This document shows, piece after piece, positions 1 to 5,569 of a stretch of 10,450 nt of DNA. The stretch is from Anaerolineae bacterium (GTDB lineage Bacteria; Chloroflexota; Anaerolineae; Aggregatilineales; Phototrophicaceae): the NCBI GenBank assembly GCA_025454715.1, contig JALONY010000213.1:1-10450 (forward strand), written 5' to 3'. The notes beneath the pieces were generated by a model that made no database searches, was not told the origin of the DNA, and was given only the letters and a program-made list of their open reading frames with translations. A program made the position numbers and the translations under genes. How positions within the stretch are numbered: the stretch's first letter is position 1; every line of letters starts with the position of its first letter.

Positions 1-42
1 TTGCGCGTCGATGGCGGAGCCATGCGCTCGGTCGATTTCTAA
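1..42 (+). CDS. C-terminal end of a probable short-chain dehydrogenase (partial)
   Basis: Frame 1 is open from the window edge to TAA at 40-42 and gives only 13 residues, LRVDGGAMRSVDF. The VDGG element close to the C terminus is typical of classical short-chain dehydrogenases/reductases (SDR), whose last strand usually reads something like 'G..i.VDGG'. That is the only evidence, so the family is an inference from a very short tail, and the substrate cannot be guessed. The hairpin at 72-106 follows 30 nt after the stop and would end its transcript, so the gene is probably not part of the metal operon downstream. Confidence 0.4.
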   Translation: MRVDGGAMRSVDF

Positions 43-71
43 CCTCACCCCCCGCTCAGCACTTTCTTAAC

Positions 72-111
72 GCACCGGCGCGCAGGGCTTTCCTGTGCGC
101 CGGTGCCGTTT
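72..111 (+). terminator. Strong GC-rich hairpin, probable terminator of the upstream gene
   Basis: Arms 72-86 and 92-106 pair over 15 bp (one G-U) around a 5-nt loop. The stem is almost all G-C and is followed by CGTTTAT, a weak T tract. It lies between the stop codon at 42 and the metal-operon promoter at 136, as expected of an intrinsic terminator. The short T run means efficiency is uncertain. Confidence 0.65.
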
Positions 112-113
112 AT

Positions 114-134
114 CGGTTGGATATAGACCAACCG
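114..134. promoter_or_regulatory. Inverted repeat abutting the -35 box
   Basis: CGGTTGG (114-120) and its exact reverse complement CCAACCG (128-134) flank a 7-nt A/T-rich spacer. The repeat ends 1 bp before the -35 element at 136. This placement suits an activator or a second regulator of the metal operon. The sequence does not match a regulator family I recognise. It could also be part of the upstream terminator region. Confidence 0.35.
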
Positions 135-135
135 C

Positions 136-163
136 TTGACAAACGTTAAATCCACGCTATATT
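136..163 (+). promoter_or_regulatory. Sigma70-like promoter of the metal transporter operon
   Basis: A perfect -35 TTGACA (136-141) is separated by 16 bp from TATATT (158-163), which matches the -10 consensus at five of six positions. Predicted transcription starts near 170, inside the palindrome at 162-179, leaving a leader of about 55 nt before the ATG at 225. A repressor on the palindrome would block RNA polymerase directly. Confidence 0.7.
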
Positions 164-179
164 TTAGACAAGTCTAAAA
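162..179. promoter_or_regulatory. DtxR/MntR/TroR-type metalloregulator operator (site 1)
   Basis: TTTTAGAC-AA-GTCTAAAA is a perfect 18-bp palindrome that overlaps the end of the -10 box and the predicted start site. Its layout resembles DtxR-superfamily operators, in which TTTAGGC-like half-sites are arranged symmetrically. Such repressors (MntR, TroR, IdeR) bind DNA when loaded with Mn(II) or Fe(II) and shut off metal uptake. The assignment rests on the palindrome plus the transporter genes directly downstream. No regulator gene lies in the window. Confidence 0.7.
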
Positions 180-183
180 AAAG

Positions 184-201
184 ATGTAGCCAAGCCTAAA
201 A
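184..201. promoter_or_regulatory. Degenerate second operator (site 2)
   Basis: The right half GCCTAAAA (194-201) is a canonical-looking DtxR-type half-site. The left half ATGTAGCC (184-191) matches its mirror at five of eight positions. The centre lies exactly 22 bp (about two helical turns) downstream of site 1, so two dimers could bind the same DNA face. It lies in the untranslated leader just before the ribosome binding site AAGGAG (209-214). Confidence 0.45.
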
Positions 202-224
202 CAACCTCAAGGAGCACTCTACCG

Positions 225-1247
225 ATGTTCACCCGCCCCATCCTCGCCCTACTCTTCCTCCTGATGTGCGTACCGGTCATCAGCGCCCAAGACGCGCCCG
301 CGCCGGTCGAAATCGTGACGACCACCACCCAAGCCTCCGACCTCGTGCGCGTGTTGCTGGCCGAGGTGCCCGCCGACGCCGTAACCGTGACCGCATTGAT
401 GGGCGCGGGCGTAGACCCGCACCTCTACAAGCCGACCGAGTCCGACATCGCCGCCATGAGCCGCGCCGACGCCGTCATTTATAGCGGCCTGCACCTCGAA
501 GGCCAGTTCGATGCGGTGTTCGAAGCCCTCGCCGAGCGCGGCGTCACCATCTACGCCATCGCCACACCCGTAAAGGAACAGGGGTTCACGCTGGGCGGGT
601 TCGACCTGTCCGAGGAGCTGGTCAACGTCGATGACCCGCACTTCTGGTTCGACCCGCGCAACTGGGAACTCTCGGCATTGGCCACTGCCGAGGTCTTGGC
701 CGAGCTGTTGCCCGACCACGCCGAGGTCATCACCGCCACCGCCGAGGCGTATGCCCTCGACCTGCAAGCCGTCTATGCGTGGTCGCTGGAAGCGATGGCC
801 ACCGTGCCCGAAGACCAGCGCGTGCTGGTCACCTCGCACGACGCCTTCAACTACTTTGGCGACGCGGTCGGCTGGGAGGTGCGCGGCTTACAAGGCCTGA
901 GTACCGCCGACGAGGCCGGTGTCGCCGACATCCAAGCGGTGGCGGCGTTCGTGGCCGATCGCGGCATCCCGGTGCTGTTCGTCGAGAGCAGCGTCCCGCC
1001 CCAAGCCCTCAACGCGGTGCGCGAGGCGGTGGTCGCCAACGGCGGCGCAGTCGAGATTGCGCCCTACACGCTGTATTCCGACGCGATGGACGCCCCAGAG
1101 ACGTTCGGCGGCACCTACATCGGCATGTACGCCAGCAACGTCGCCTTCATCGTCACCGCCTTTGGCCAAGCCCTGCCCGACTGGCCGGAAGACCTGCTGC
1201 CCGAACTGCCCGAAGACCTCTTAACCGTCGAAACCCCCGAGGAATAA
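225..1247 (+). CDS. Mn/Fe/Zn ABC transporter substrate-binding protein (TroA/SitA-like, cluster A-I)
   Basis: A 340-aa extracytoplasmic metal-binding protein that would deliver Mn(II), Fe(II) or Zn(II) to the membrane permeases. Residues 1-21 form a Sec signal peptide ending ISA. No good lipobox is present: Cys15 is preceded by Met, so lipid anchoring is doubtful. Ligands expected in this family are visible: His66 in GVDPHLYKP, His139 in DPHFWFDP, His205 in TSHDAFNYF and Asp286 in YSDAM. The His/His/His/Asp set resembles TroA, which binds Zn or Mn, rather than the His/His/Glu/Asp set of PsaA. There is no His-rich loop as in ZnuA. AAGGAG at 209-214 supports the ATG at 225. The ATPase start follows 2 nt after the stop. 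The metal cannot be decided from sequence, but the operator and the flavodoxin neighbour favour Mn or Fe. Confidence 0.9.
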   Translation: MFTRPILALLFLLMCVPVISAQDAPAPVEIVTTTTQASDLVRVLLAEVPADAVTVTALMGAGVDPHLYKPTESDIAAMSRADAVIYSGLHLEGQFDAVFEALAERGVTIYAIATPVKEQGFTLGGFDLSEELVNVDDPHFWFDPRNWELSALATAEVLAELLPDHAEVITATAEAYALDLQAVYAWSLEAMATVPEDQRVLVTSHDAFNYFGDAVGWEVRGLQGLSTADEAGVADIQAVAAFVADRGIPVLFVESSVPPQALNAVREAVVANGGAVEIAPYTLYSDAMDAPETFGGTYIGMYASNVAFIVTAFGQALPDWPEDLLPELPEDLLTVETPEE

Positions 1248-1249
1248 CC

Positions 1250-1946
1250 ATGCCCCGCCCGCCCGCCCTCCAGCTCGACGGCCTGACCGTGACCTACCAC
1301 GGCAAGCCCGCCCTCGATGATGTCTCGCTCGCCATCCCAGAAGGGGTGTTGGCCGCCATCGTTGGCCCGAACGGGGCGGGCAAATCGACCCTGATGAAGG
1401 CCGCGCTCGGCCTCATCCCCCGCACGGCGGGCGAGGCGCGCTTGCGGCAGCGTCGATTGGGACTTCCCGACCTCGGTGCTGGACGTGGTGATGATGGGCT
1501 TGTATGGCAAGCTGGGCTGGCTGAAGCGGGCGGGCGAGCCAGAGCGCCGCGCCGCCCTGCACGCCCTCGAACAGGTCGGCCTCGCCGACTTCGCCCAGCG
1601 CCAAATCGGGCAACTCAGCGGTGGCCAACAACAACGCACCTTCTTGGCACGGGCGCTGGTGCAAGACGCCGACCTGTATTTCATGGATGAGCCGTTCGCC
1701 GCCGTGGACGCCGTGACCGAGCGCGCCATCGTCGAGGTCTTGCGCGACCTGCGCCAGCGCGGCAAGACGGTCGTGGTCGTCCACCACGACCTGCAAACCG
1801 TCACCGAGTATTTCGACCATCTGACCTTGCTCAATGTGACGCTGATTGCCAGTGGCACCACCACGGCCACCTTCACCGAGGACAACCTGCGACGCGCCTA
1901 TGGCGGGCGCGTCGCCTTCATCACCCGTCAGGAGGTGGCCTCATGA
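1250..1946 (+). pseudogene. Metal ABC transporter ATPase, with internal deletion and frame change
   Basis: The ATPase subunit of the metal importer. From the ATG at 1250 one frame encodes residues 1 to about 66, with Walker A GPNGAGKST at residues 39-47. From about 1449 a different frame continues with SVDWDFPTSVLDVVMMG, signature LSGGQQQ (1614-1634), Walker B LYFMDEP (1674-1694) and the His of VVHHD. Relatives carry about 20 residues between 'GE.R' and 'DWDFP', ending in Y-V-P-Q-R, which supplies the Q-loop glutamine. These are absent here, so a deletion of length 2 mod 3 near 1441-1449 both removed the Q-loop and shifted the frame. As written, translation from 1250 runs on out of frame to a stop at 1688-1690, giving a nonfunctional product. 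An assembly error is the main alternative. The last bases overlap the permease start (ATGA at 1943-1946). Confidence 0.8.
1930..1936 (+). promoter_or_regulatory. Strong ribosome binding site for the first permease
   Basis: AGGAGGT lies 6 bp before the ATG at 1943, which overlaps the ATPase stop codon as ATGA. It fixes the permease start and shows designed translational coupling. Because of the overlap, the lesions in the ATPase could also affect translation of the permease. Confidence 0.65.
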
Positions 1947-2878
1947 CCCTGTTCCGAACCCTATGGCACCGCGAACGCCCAGCCCTATCCGCCGCCGTGA
2001 CCGTCTTGGCCGCGTTTGGCCTGATTGCGGTGCTGGTCATCGCCGGTGGCGCATCGTTCGACCACACCCGACCACACCTTGCGGACGGTCACGCTGGGTG
2101 GGGCGTTGCTCGGCCTCGTGGTCGGCGCGCTGGGCAGCTTCGCCGTGTTGCGCCGCCAAGCCCTATTGGGTGACGCCCTCAGCCACGCCGCGCTCCCGGG
2201 CGTGGTGCTGGCGTTCATCCTACAAGGCCGTGACCTCGGCGGCTTGTTGGTCGGGGCGGCCATCGCCAGCTTATTGGCCATGTTGTTCATCACCGCCGTC
2301 CTATCAAGCAAGACGCCGCGCAAGGTATCGCGCTCACCGCGTGGTTTGCCCTCGGCCTGATGTTGCTCAGCTATGTACAAGGGCAACCCGACGCCGCCCA
2401 AGCCGGCCTCGATAAGTTCATCTTCGGGCAGGCCGCCGCGCTCGTCCAAGACGACCTTTGGCTGATTGCAGGGGTTGGCGGGGTCATCCTCGGCGTGGTC
2501 GTGCTGTTTTGGCGCGCCTTCAAGCTGATGACCTTCGACCCCGACTATGCCGCCGCCCTCGGATTGCCGGTCAAACGGCTCGAGTCGCTCCTGTCGGTCT
2601 TGATGGTCACGGCCATCGTCTTGGGCTTGCAATTGGCCGGTGTGATTTTGATGGTCGGCCTCTTGATTGCGCCCGCCGCCGCCGCCCGCCAATGGACGAA
2701 CCGCCCTTTGATGATCGTGATGGCCTTCGTCGTCGTCGTCGTGTCGGTCTTGTTCGCGCCCCAACGCGGGGTGCTGTGGGCGATGTTGCGCCAGCGCCGC
2801 GAGCGCCACGCCGCCCAATACCGCCACCGCCCCGCCCCTGCCGAGCGGCGCGCCCCGTCCGCCAGCAGTGCCGATTAA
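1943..2878 (+). pseudogene. Metal ABC transporter permease (TroC/SitC-like), broken by two frame changes
   Basis: The first of two membrane permeases of the importer. Three segments in two frames join into one family-typical protein of about 308 aa. The N-terminal segment (1943 to about 2068) has a hydrophobic helix. The middle segment (about 2079 to 2300) includes LGSFAVLRRQALLGDALSHAA. The third (about 2303 to 2878) contains IKQDAAQGI, LLSYVQGQPDAAQAG, FKLMTFDPDYAAALG (the cytoplasmic coupling segment) and IAPAAAARQW. The first break is an exact 10-bp tandem duplication at 2059-2078. Deleting one copy restores the reading FDHTLRTVTLGG. The second break lies between about 2292 and 2305, where roughly 4-6 residues before IKQD seem missing. 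As written, translation stops at 2171-2173. The second shift returns to the first frame but does not rescue the middle. Real decay and assembly artefact are both possible. Confidence 0.8.
2059..2078 (+). repeat. Perfect 10-bp tandem duplication inside the permease gene
   Basis: The unit CGACCACACC occurs twice in direct succession (2059-2068 and 2069-2078). Because 10 is not a multiple of three, the duplication shifts the frame by one. Removing one copy joins the two permease frames without loss of any expected residue, so it is the causal lesion. It looks like a slipped-strand event, not a homopolymer sequencing error. Confidence 0.9.
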
Positions 2879-2896
2879 CCGGAAAGGTTGGCCATC

Positions 2897-4123
2897 ATGA
2901 GTGAGCTGTTTAACGCCCTGATGAGCGACCCGCGCACCGTCGCGGTGCTGGTCGGCGCGTTGGTCGCCATCAGCGGCGCAGTGCTGGGAACCTTCTTGTT
3001 CCTGCGCCAGATGTCGATGACCACCGACGCCATCAGCCATACCATCCTGCTGGGCATCGTCGTCGCCTTCTTGGTCATGACCGCCGTCTTCGGCCTCGAG
3101 CCCGATTTGTCGTCCCCGTGGCTCATCCTCGGAGCCGCCGCCGCCGGTCTGGGCACCGTCTTACTGACCGAGGCCATCCAGCGCACCGGCCTCGTCAAAG
3201 CCGACGCCGCGTTGGGCTTGGCCTTCCCGTTCTTGTTCGCCTTGTCCATCTTGCTGGTCTCGCGCTATACCGAGGATGTCCATCTCGATATCGACTCGGT
3301 CACCGTCGGTGAAATCGGCCTCGCGTGGGCGAACACCCACAGCGTATGCCTCGCCGCCTGCGATTCCGTGACCATCACGCCCGACCACCCGTCGGCCACC
3401 ACCGAGCGCGTATGCGTCAACTGCGCCAGCGACGGCCTCAGCCCGCGCAGCCCACAAGCCGTGTTCGAGACGCGCTGCGCCAACTGCGGCACCTACACCG
3501 CCGCCCAAGCCCACGCACAAGGCCTGACCGACTCGGCTCCAAGCCTGCTGTTCGTGCCCAAATCGTTGGTCTCGATGGGCGTCATCACCCTGATTAACCT
3601 GCTGTTCGTCGGGGTGCTATATAAAGAGCTGAAGCTGGCCACCTTCGACTCCCTGTTGGCGCGGGCGCTCGGCTTTCGCCCCGCCGCCCTGCATTATGCC
3701 CTGATGATGCTGGTCAGCCTGACCGCGGTGGGTGCGTTCGACGCGGTCGGCTCGATTTTGGTCGTCGCGTTCTTCGTCATCCCGCCCGCCACTGCCCACC
3801 TGCTCACCCGCCGCCTCAGCCGGATGGTGGTCATCGCCGCGGGGGTCGGGGCATTGGCCGCGTGGTTGGGCTATGACCTCGCCCGTGGGCAGGTGTTCGG
3901 CCTGATTGACCTCGACGCCCTGACCGGTGGGGCGTGGGACGTGTCCATCTCGGCCTCGATGGTCGTGATGATGTTCGTGCTGTTCGTCCTAGCGTGGGTG
4001 TTCGCCCCACGCCGTGGCCTGTTGGCACGCACCGCCCAACGCTGGCTCGACCGCCGCAAAACTCACGAGTCTCCAATTGCAAAGAGCGGTGAAATGCGTC
4101 ACAATCTATCTCAAAACCGTTAA
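2897..4123 (+). CDS. Metal ABC transporter permease (TroD/SitD-like) with a six-cysteine extracytoplasmic insert
   Basis: An intact 408-aa second permease of the metal importer. The ATG at 2897 is preferred over an in-frame TTG at 2888 because GGAAAGG (2881-2887) is well placed for the former. Hydrophobic helices lie near residues 16-37, 45-65, 73-95, 104-123, 223-243, 264-305, 308-328 and 352-371. The coupling segment ELKLATFDSLLARALGF (244-260) is typical of the family. The usual GEI segment (VTVGEIGLAW, 135-144) is followed by about 70 extra residues (146-216) with CLAAC (C151, C155), CVNC (C173, C176) and CANC (C194, C197), after which the family pattern resumes. Charge distribution and the cytoplasmic coupling segment place this insert outside the membrane (inference). 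It may bind metal. Family permeases of about 290 aa lack it. The C-terminal tail is polar. Confidence 0.85.
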   Translation: MSELFNALMSDPRTVAVLVGALVAISGAVLGTFLFLRQMSMTTDAISHTILLGIVVAFLVMTAVFGLEPDLSSPWLILGAAAAGLGTVLLTEAIQRTGLVKADAALGLAFPFLFALSILLVSRYTEDVHLDIDSVTVGEIGLAWANTHSVCLAACDSVTITPDHPSATTERVCVNCASDGLSPRSPQAVFETRCANCGTYTAAQAHAQGLTDSAPSLLFVPKSLVSMGVITLINLLFVGVLYKELKLATFDSLLARALGFRPAALHYALMMLVSLTAVGAFDAVGSILVVAFFVIPPATAHLLTRRLSRMVVIAAGVGALAAWLGYDLARGQVFGLIDLDALTGGAWDVSISASMVVMMFVLFVLAWVFAPRRGLLARTAQRWLDRRKTHESPIAKSGEMRHNLSQNR

Positions 4124-4143
4124 ACGTTGTGAGGGATTGAACG

Positions 4144-4662
4144 ATGGGCAAGATTGGGCTTTTCTACGGCAGCAGCACCGGCAAGACCGAGGCGGTCGCG
4201 TTCCAAATCAAGACCGAGTTCGACAAGGTCGAATCGGGCATCGTCGATGTGCATAACATCGGCTCGGCCAACGCCGAGGTGATGATGAAGTATCAGTACA
4301 TCATCATGGGCATCCCGACGTGGAACACCGGCGAACTGCAAGACGACTGGGACGTGTTCTTCCCCAACTTCCGCAGCATGAACATGAAGGGCAAGAAGGT
4401 CGCGCTGTTCGGCCTCGGCGACCAAAACGGCTACGGCTTCAACTTCCTCGACGCTATGGGCATGTTGGCCGATGAAGTGCTGTTGGCCGACGCCGACGTG
4501 CACGGCTTCTGGTCGAGCAAGACCTACGAGTTCGAGGAGAGCAAGGCCAAAATCGAAGACCACTTCGTCGGCCTCGGCATCGACGAGGACGGCCAGCAAG
4601 ACAAGACCCCTGCCCGCATCACCCAATGGGTGCAGCAGGTCAAGGCGGAGTGGGGTCTCTAA
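4144..4662 (+). CDS. fldA: Long-chain flavodoxin
   Basis: A 172-aa FMN-dependent one-electron carrier that commonly replaces ferredoxin when iron is scarce. The phosphate-binding loop YGSSTGKTE (residues 8-16), PTWNTGELQDDW (58-69, with Trp60 over the flavin) and GLGDQNGYGFNF (90-101, with Tyr97 stacking on the flavin) are all present. The extended segment HGFWSSKTYEF to FVGLGIDEDGQQDKTPARI (120-159) marks the long-chain class found in cyanobacteria and enterobacteria, and the overall pattern is close to cyanobacterial flavodoxin. GAGGGA at 4131-4136 supports the start. It begins 20 nt after the permease stop, with no terminator between, and a terminator follows it, so it is probably co-transcribed with the metal transporter. 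A weak local promoter (TTGCAA 4077-4082, CACAAT 4100-4105) cannot be excluded. Confidence 0.93.
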   Translation: MGKIGLFYGSSTGKTEAVAFQIKTEFDKVESGIVDVHNIGSANAEVMMKYQYIIMGIPTWNTGELQDDWDVFFPNFRSMNMKGKKVALFGLGDQNGYGFNFLDAMGMLADEVLLADADVHGFWSSKTYEFEESKAKIEDHFVGLGIDEDGQQDKTPARITQWVQQVKAEWGL

Positions 4663-4692
4663 CCCCGCGCCCGACCACACCGATACACCCCG

Positions 4693-4722
4693 ACGGGCTT
4701 GGCAGTGCGCCAAGCCCGTTTT
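4693..4722 (+). terminator. Rho-independent terminator after the flavodoxin gene
   Basis: Arms 4693-4703 and 4709-4719 pair perfectly over 11 bp around the 5-nt loop AGTGC, followed by TTTT (4719-4722, the first T shared with the stem). It lies 30 nt after the flavodoxin stop and closes the metal/flavodoxin transcription unit. Confidence 0.85.
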
Positions 4723-4811
4723 GCGTCATATAGCCCCGCCCGAGGCTGAAGCACCCCCAGAACTCGGGATATTACAGTGCCCGACCCTATTTCTTTTCAC
4801 ATCAGGCACAT

Positions 4812-4827
4812 ATCACAAATTTGTGAT
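4812..4827. promoter_or_regulatory. Perfect 16-bp palindrome, candidate operator for the gene at 4927
   Basis: ATCACAAATTTGTGAT is perfectly self-complementary and lies 100 bp before the ATG at 4927 in a locally A/T-rich stretch between the flavodoxin terminator and the next gene. The half-sites TCACA/TGTGA are oriented opposite to a CRP site and do not match a Rex or DtxR box. The regulator is unknown. No convincing -35/-10 pair can be placed. An 11-bp element (4845-4855) follows it. Confidence 0.55.
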
Positions 4828-4844
4828 GTTACAGGTGTTATTTC

Positions 4845-4855
4845 TTTACGATTCT
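4845..4855 (+). repeat. 11-bp element TTTACGATTCT, copy 1 (also at 8029-8039)
   Basis: TTTACGATTCT occurs here, 71 bp before the ATG at 4927, and again at 8029-8039, 112 bp before the ATG at 8152. Both copies lie in A/T-rich intergenic DNA on the same strand as the gene they precede. The inner TACGAT could serve as a weak -10 box, but no good -35 box lies at the right distance in either case. Confidence 0.4.
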
Positions 4856-4926
4856 AACGAAAGTCACGACATACACTGAAACTAATCCTCGCAAGAGCCG
4901 GATGATGCACAAGGAGTGAACCGCAC

Positions 4927-5466
4927 ATGACGGGATACGTTGCCAAAGCGTTTGTCGCTGGAACCCCTGAAGCCGAGGTGCTCGGTCAAGTGGTGCAAGC
5001 CTTTGCCCAAAACCTCGAAGCCGAAGTGATTGAGCCCATCCTGCCCAAGTATGGCCTCGACAACATCGACCCCGAAAAGTGGTACCCTCACCAGTCGTGG
5101 ATGAACGTGCTGCGCGACCTGAGCGAAACCCCGGGCGGCAGCATCGCCTTGGTGGCGTTCGGCAAGAAAGTGGTCGAGACCGCCATGATGCCCCCCGAGC
5201 TGGACAGCATCCCCAAGGTGCTGCACGCCCTGCACACCATCCACCACCTCAACCTCCGCAACATCCCCGCCGAAGAAGGCTACCGCATCGAGGAAGTCAG
5301 CGAGCGCCTGTATCGCGTCCACCTCAACACCCCCAACCCGCTCGACGCGATGTACGGCTTTATCTGGGGCTTGGCGCAACGCTTCCGCGCCCCGGGCGAG
5401 CCGTTCACCGTCCGCATCGTCGATGATACCCACCCGGGCATCCTCGAAGTCTCTTGGGGCAACTAA
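4927..5466 (+). CDS. Protein of unknown function, faintly like V4R/heme-NO-binding-type domains
   Basis: A 179-aa soluble protein with no signal peptide or membrane segment. AAGGAG at 4911-4916 supports the ATG at 4927. I do not recognise it with certainty. The order of elements recalls single-domain proteins of the V4R/heme-NO-binding-like group: an N-terminal 'F..G...E...G', 'ILPKYGLDNIDPEKWYP' (residues 38-54), a His-rich helix HALHTIHHLN (100-109), 'PNPLDAMYGFIWGLAQRF' (136-153) and a C-terminal strand pair ending LEVSW. V4R proteins normally bind zinc through C-terminal cysteines, but this protein has no cysteine at all. His55, His103 and His106-107 are candidate ligand residues, which is speculative. 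It stands alone between two terminators, with a palindromic operator candidate upstream, so it is probably monocistronic and regulated. A sensory or ligand-binding role is a guess. Confidence 0.6.
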   Translation: MTGYVAKAFVAGTPEAEVLGQVVQAFAQNLEAEVIEPILPKYGLDNIDPEKWYPHQSWMNVLRDLSETPGGSIALVAFGKKVVETAMMPPELDSIPKVLHALHTIHHLNLRNIPAEEGYRIEEVSERLYRVHLNTPNPLDAMYGFIWGLAQRFRAPGEPFTVRIVDDTHPGILEVSWGN

Positions 5467-5498
5467 CCTCAATCTGCCCTCATAACCCACGACGAACG

Positions 5499-5536
5499 CA
5501 ACGCGGGCGCTCCCTTATCTCGGAGCGCCCGCGTTG
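5499..5536. terminator. Bidirectional terminator hairpin between convergent genes
   Basis: Arms 5499-5513 and 5522-5536 pair perfectly over 15 bp around an 8-nt loop. It lies between the plus-strand gene ending at 5466 and the minus-strand gene ending at 5570. T tracts are weak on both sides (TTG after the stem on the plus strand), but stem strength and position fit a shared terminator. Confidence 0.7.
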
Positions 5537-5569
5537 TTGACCCACCTCGTCTGGGGCGATGCCCCGACC

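Noticed and set aside
170..224. Metal-sensing riboswitch in the leader of the metal operon
   Set aside because: The predicted leader is only about 55 nt and contains no stable stem-loop; it is too short for a yybP-ykoY-type element.
1476..1946. Separate 156-aa ATPase gene starting at GTG 1476
   Set aside because: It begins in the middle of the conserved TSVLDVV segment, has no ribosome binding site and no Walker A; it is the 3' part of the broken ATPase.
1250..2878. Programmed ribosomal frameshifting as explanation for the frame changes
   Set aside because: No slippery heptamer or downstream stem was seen at the junctions; codons are missing at two sites and a 10-bp duplication explains the third, which is mutation, not recoding.
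1985..3040. 351-codon open frame on the minus strand across the metal permeases
   Set aside because: It is antisense to recognisable permease sequence, has a His/Gln/Gly/Arg-heavy composition with no family signal, and is a common by-product of GC-rich codon use.
4077..4105. Promoter TTGCAA-N17-CACAAT before the flavodoxin gene
   Set aside because: Both boxes match consensus at only about four positions and lie inside the permease coding tail; too weak to list as a feature.
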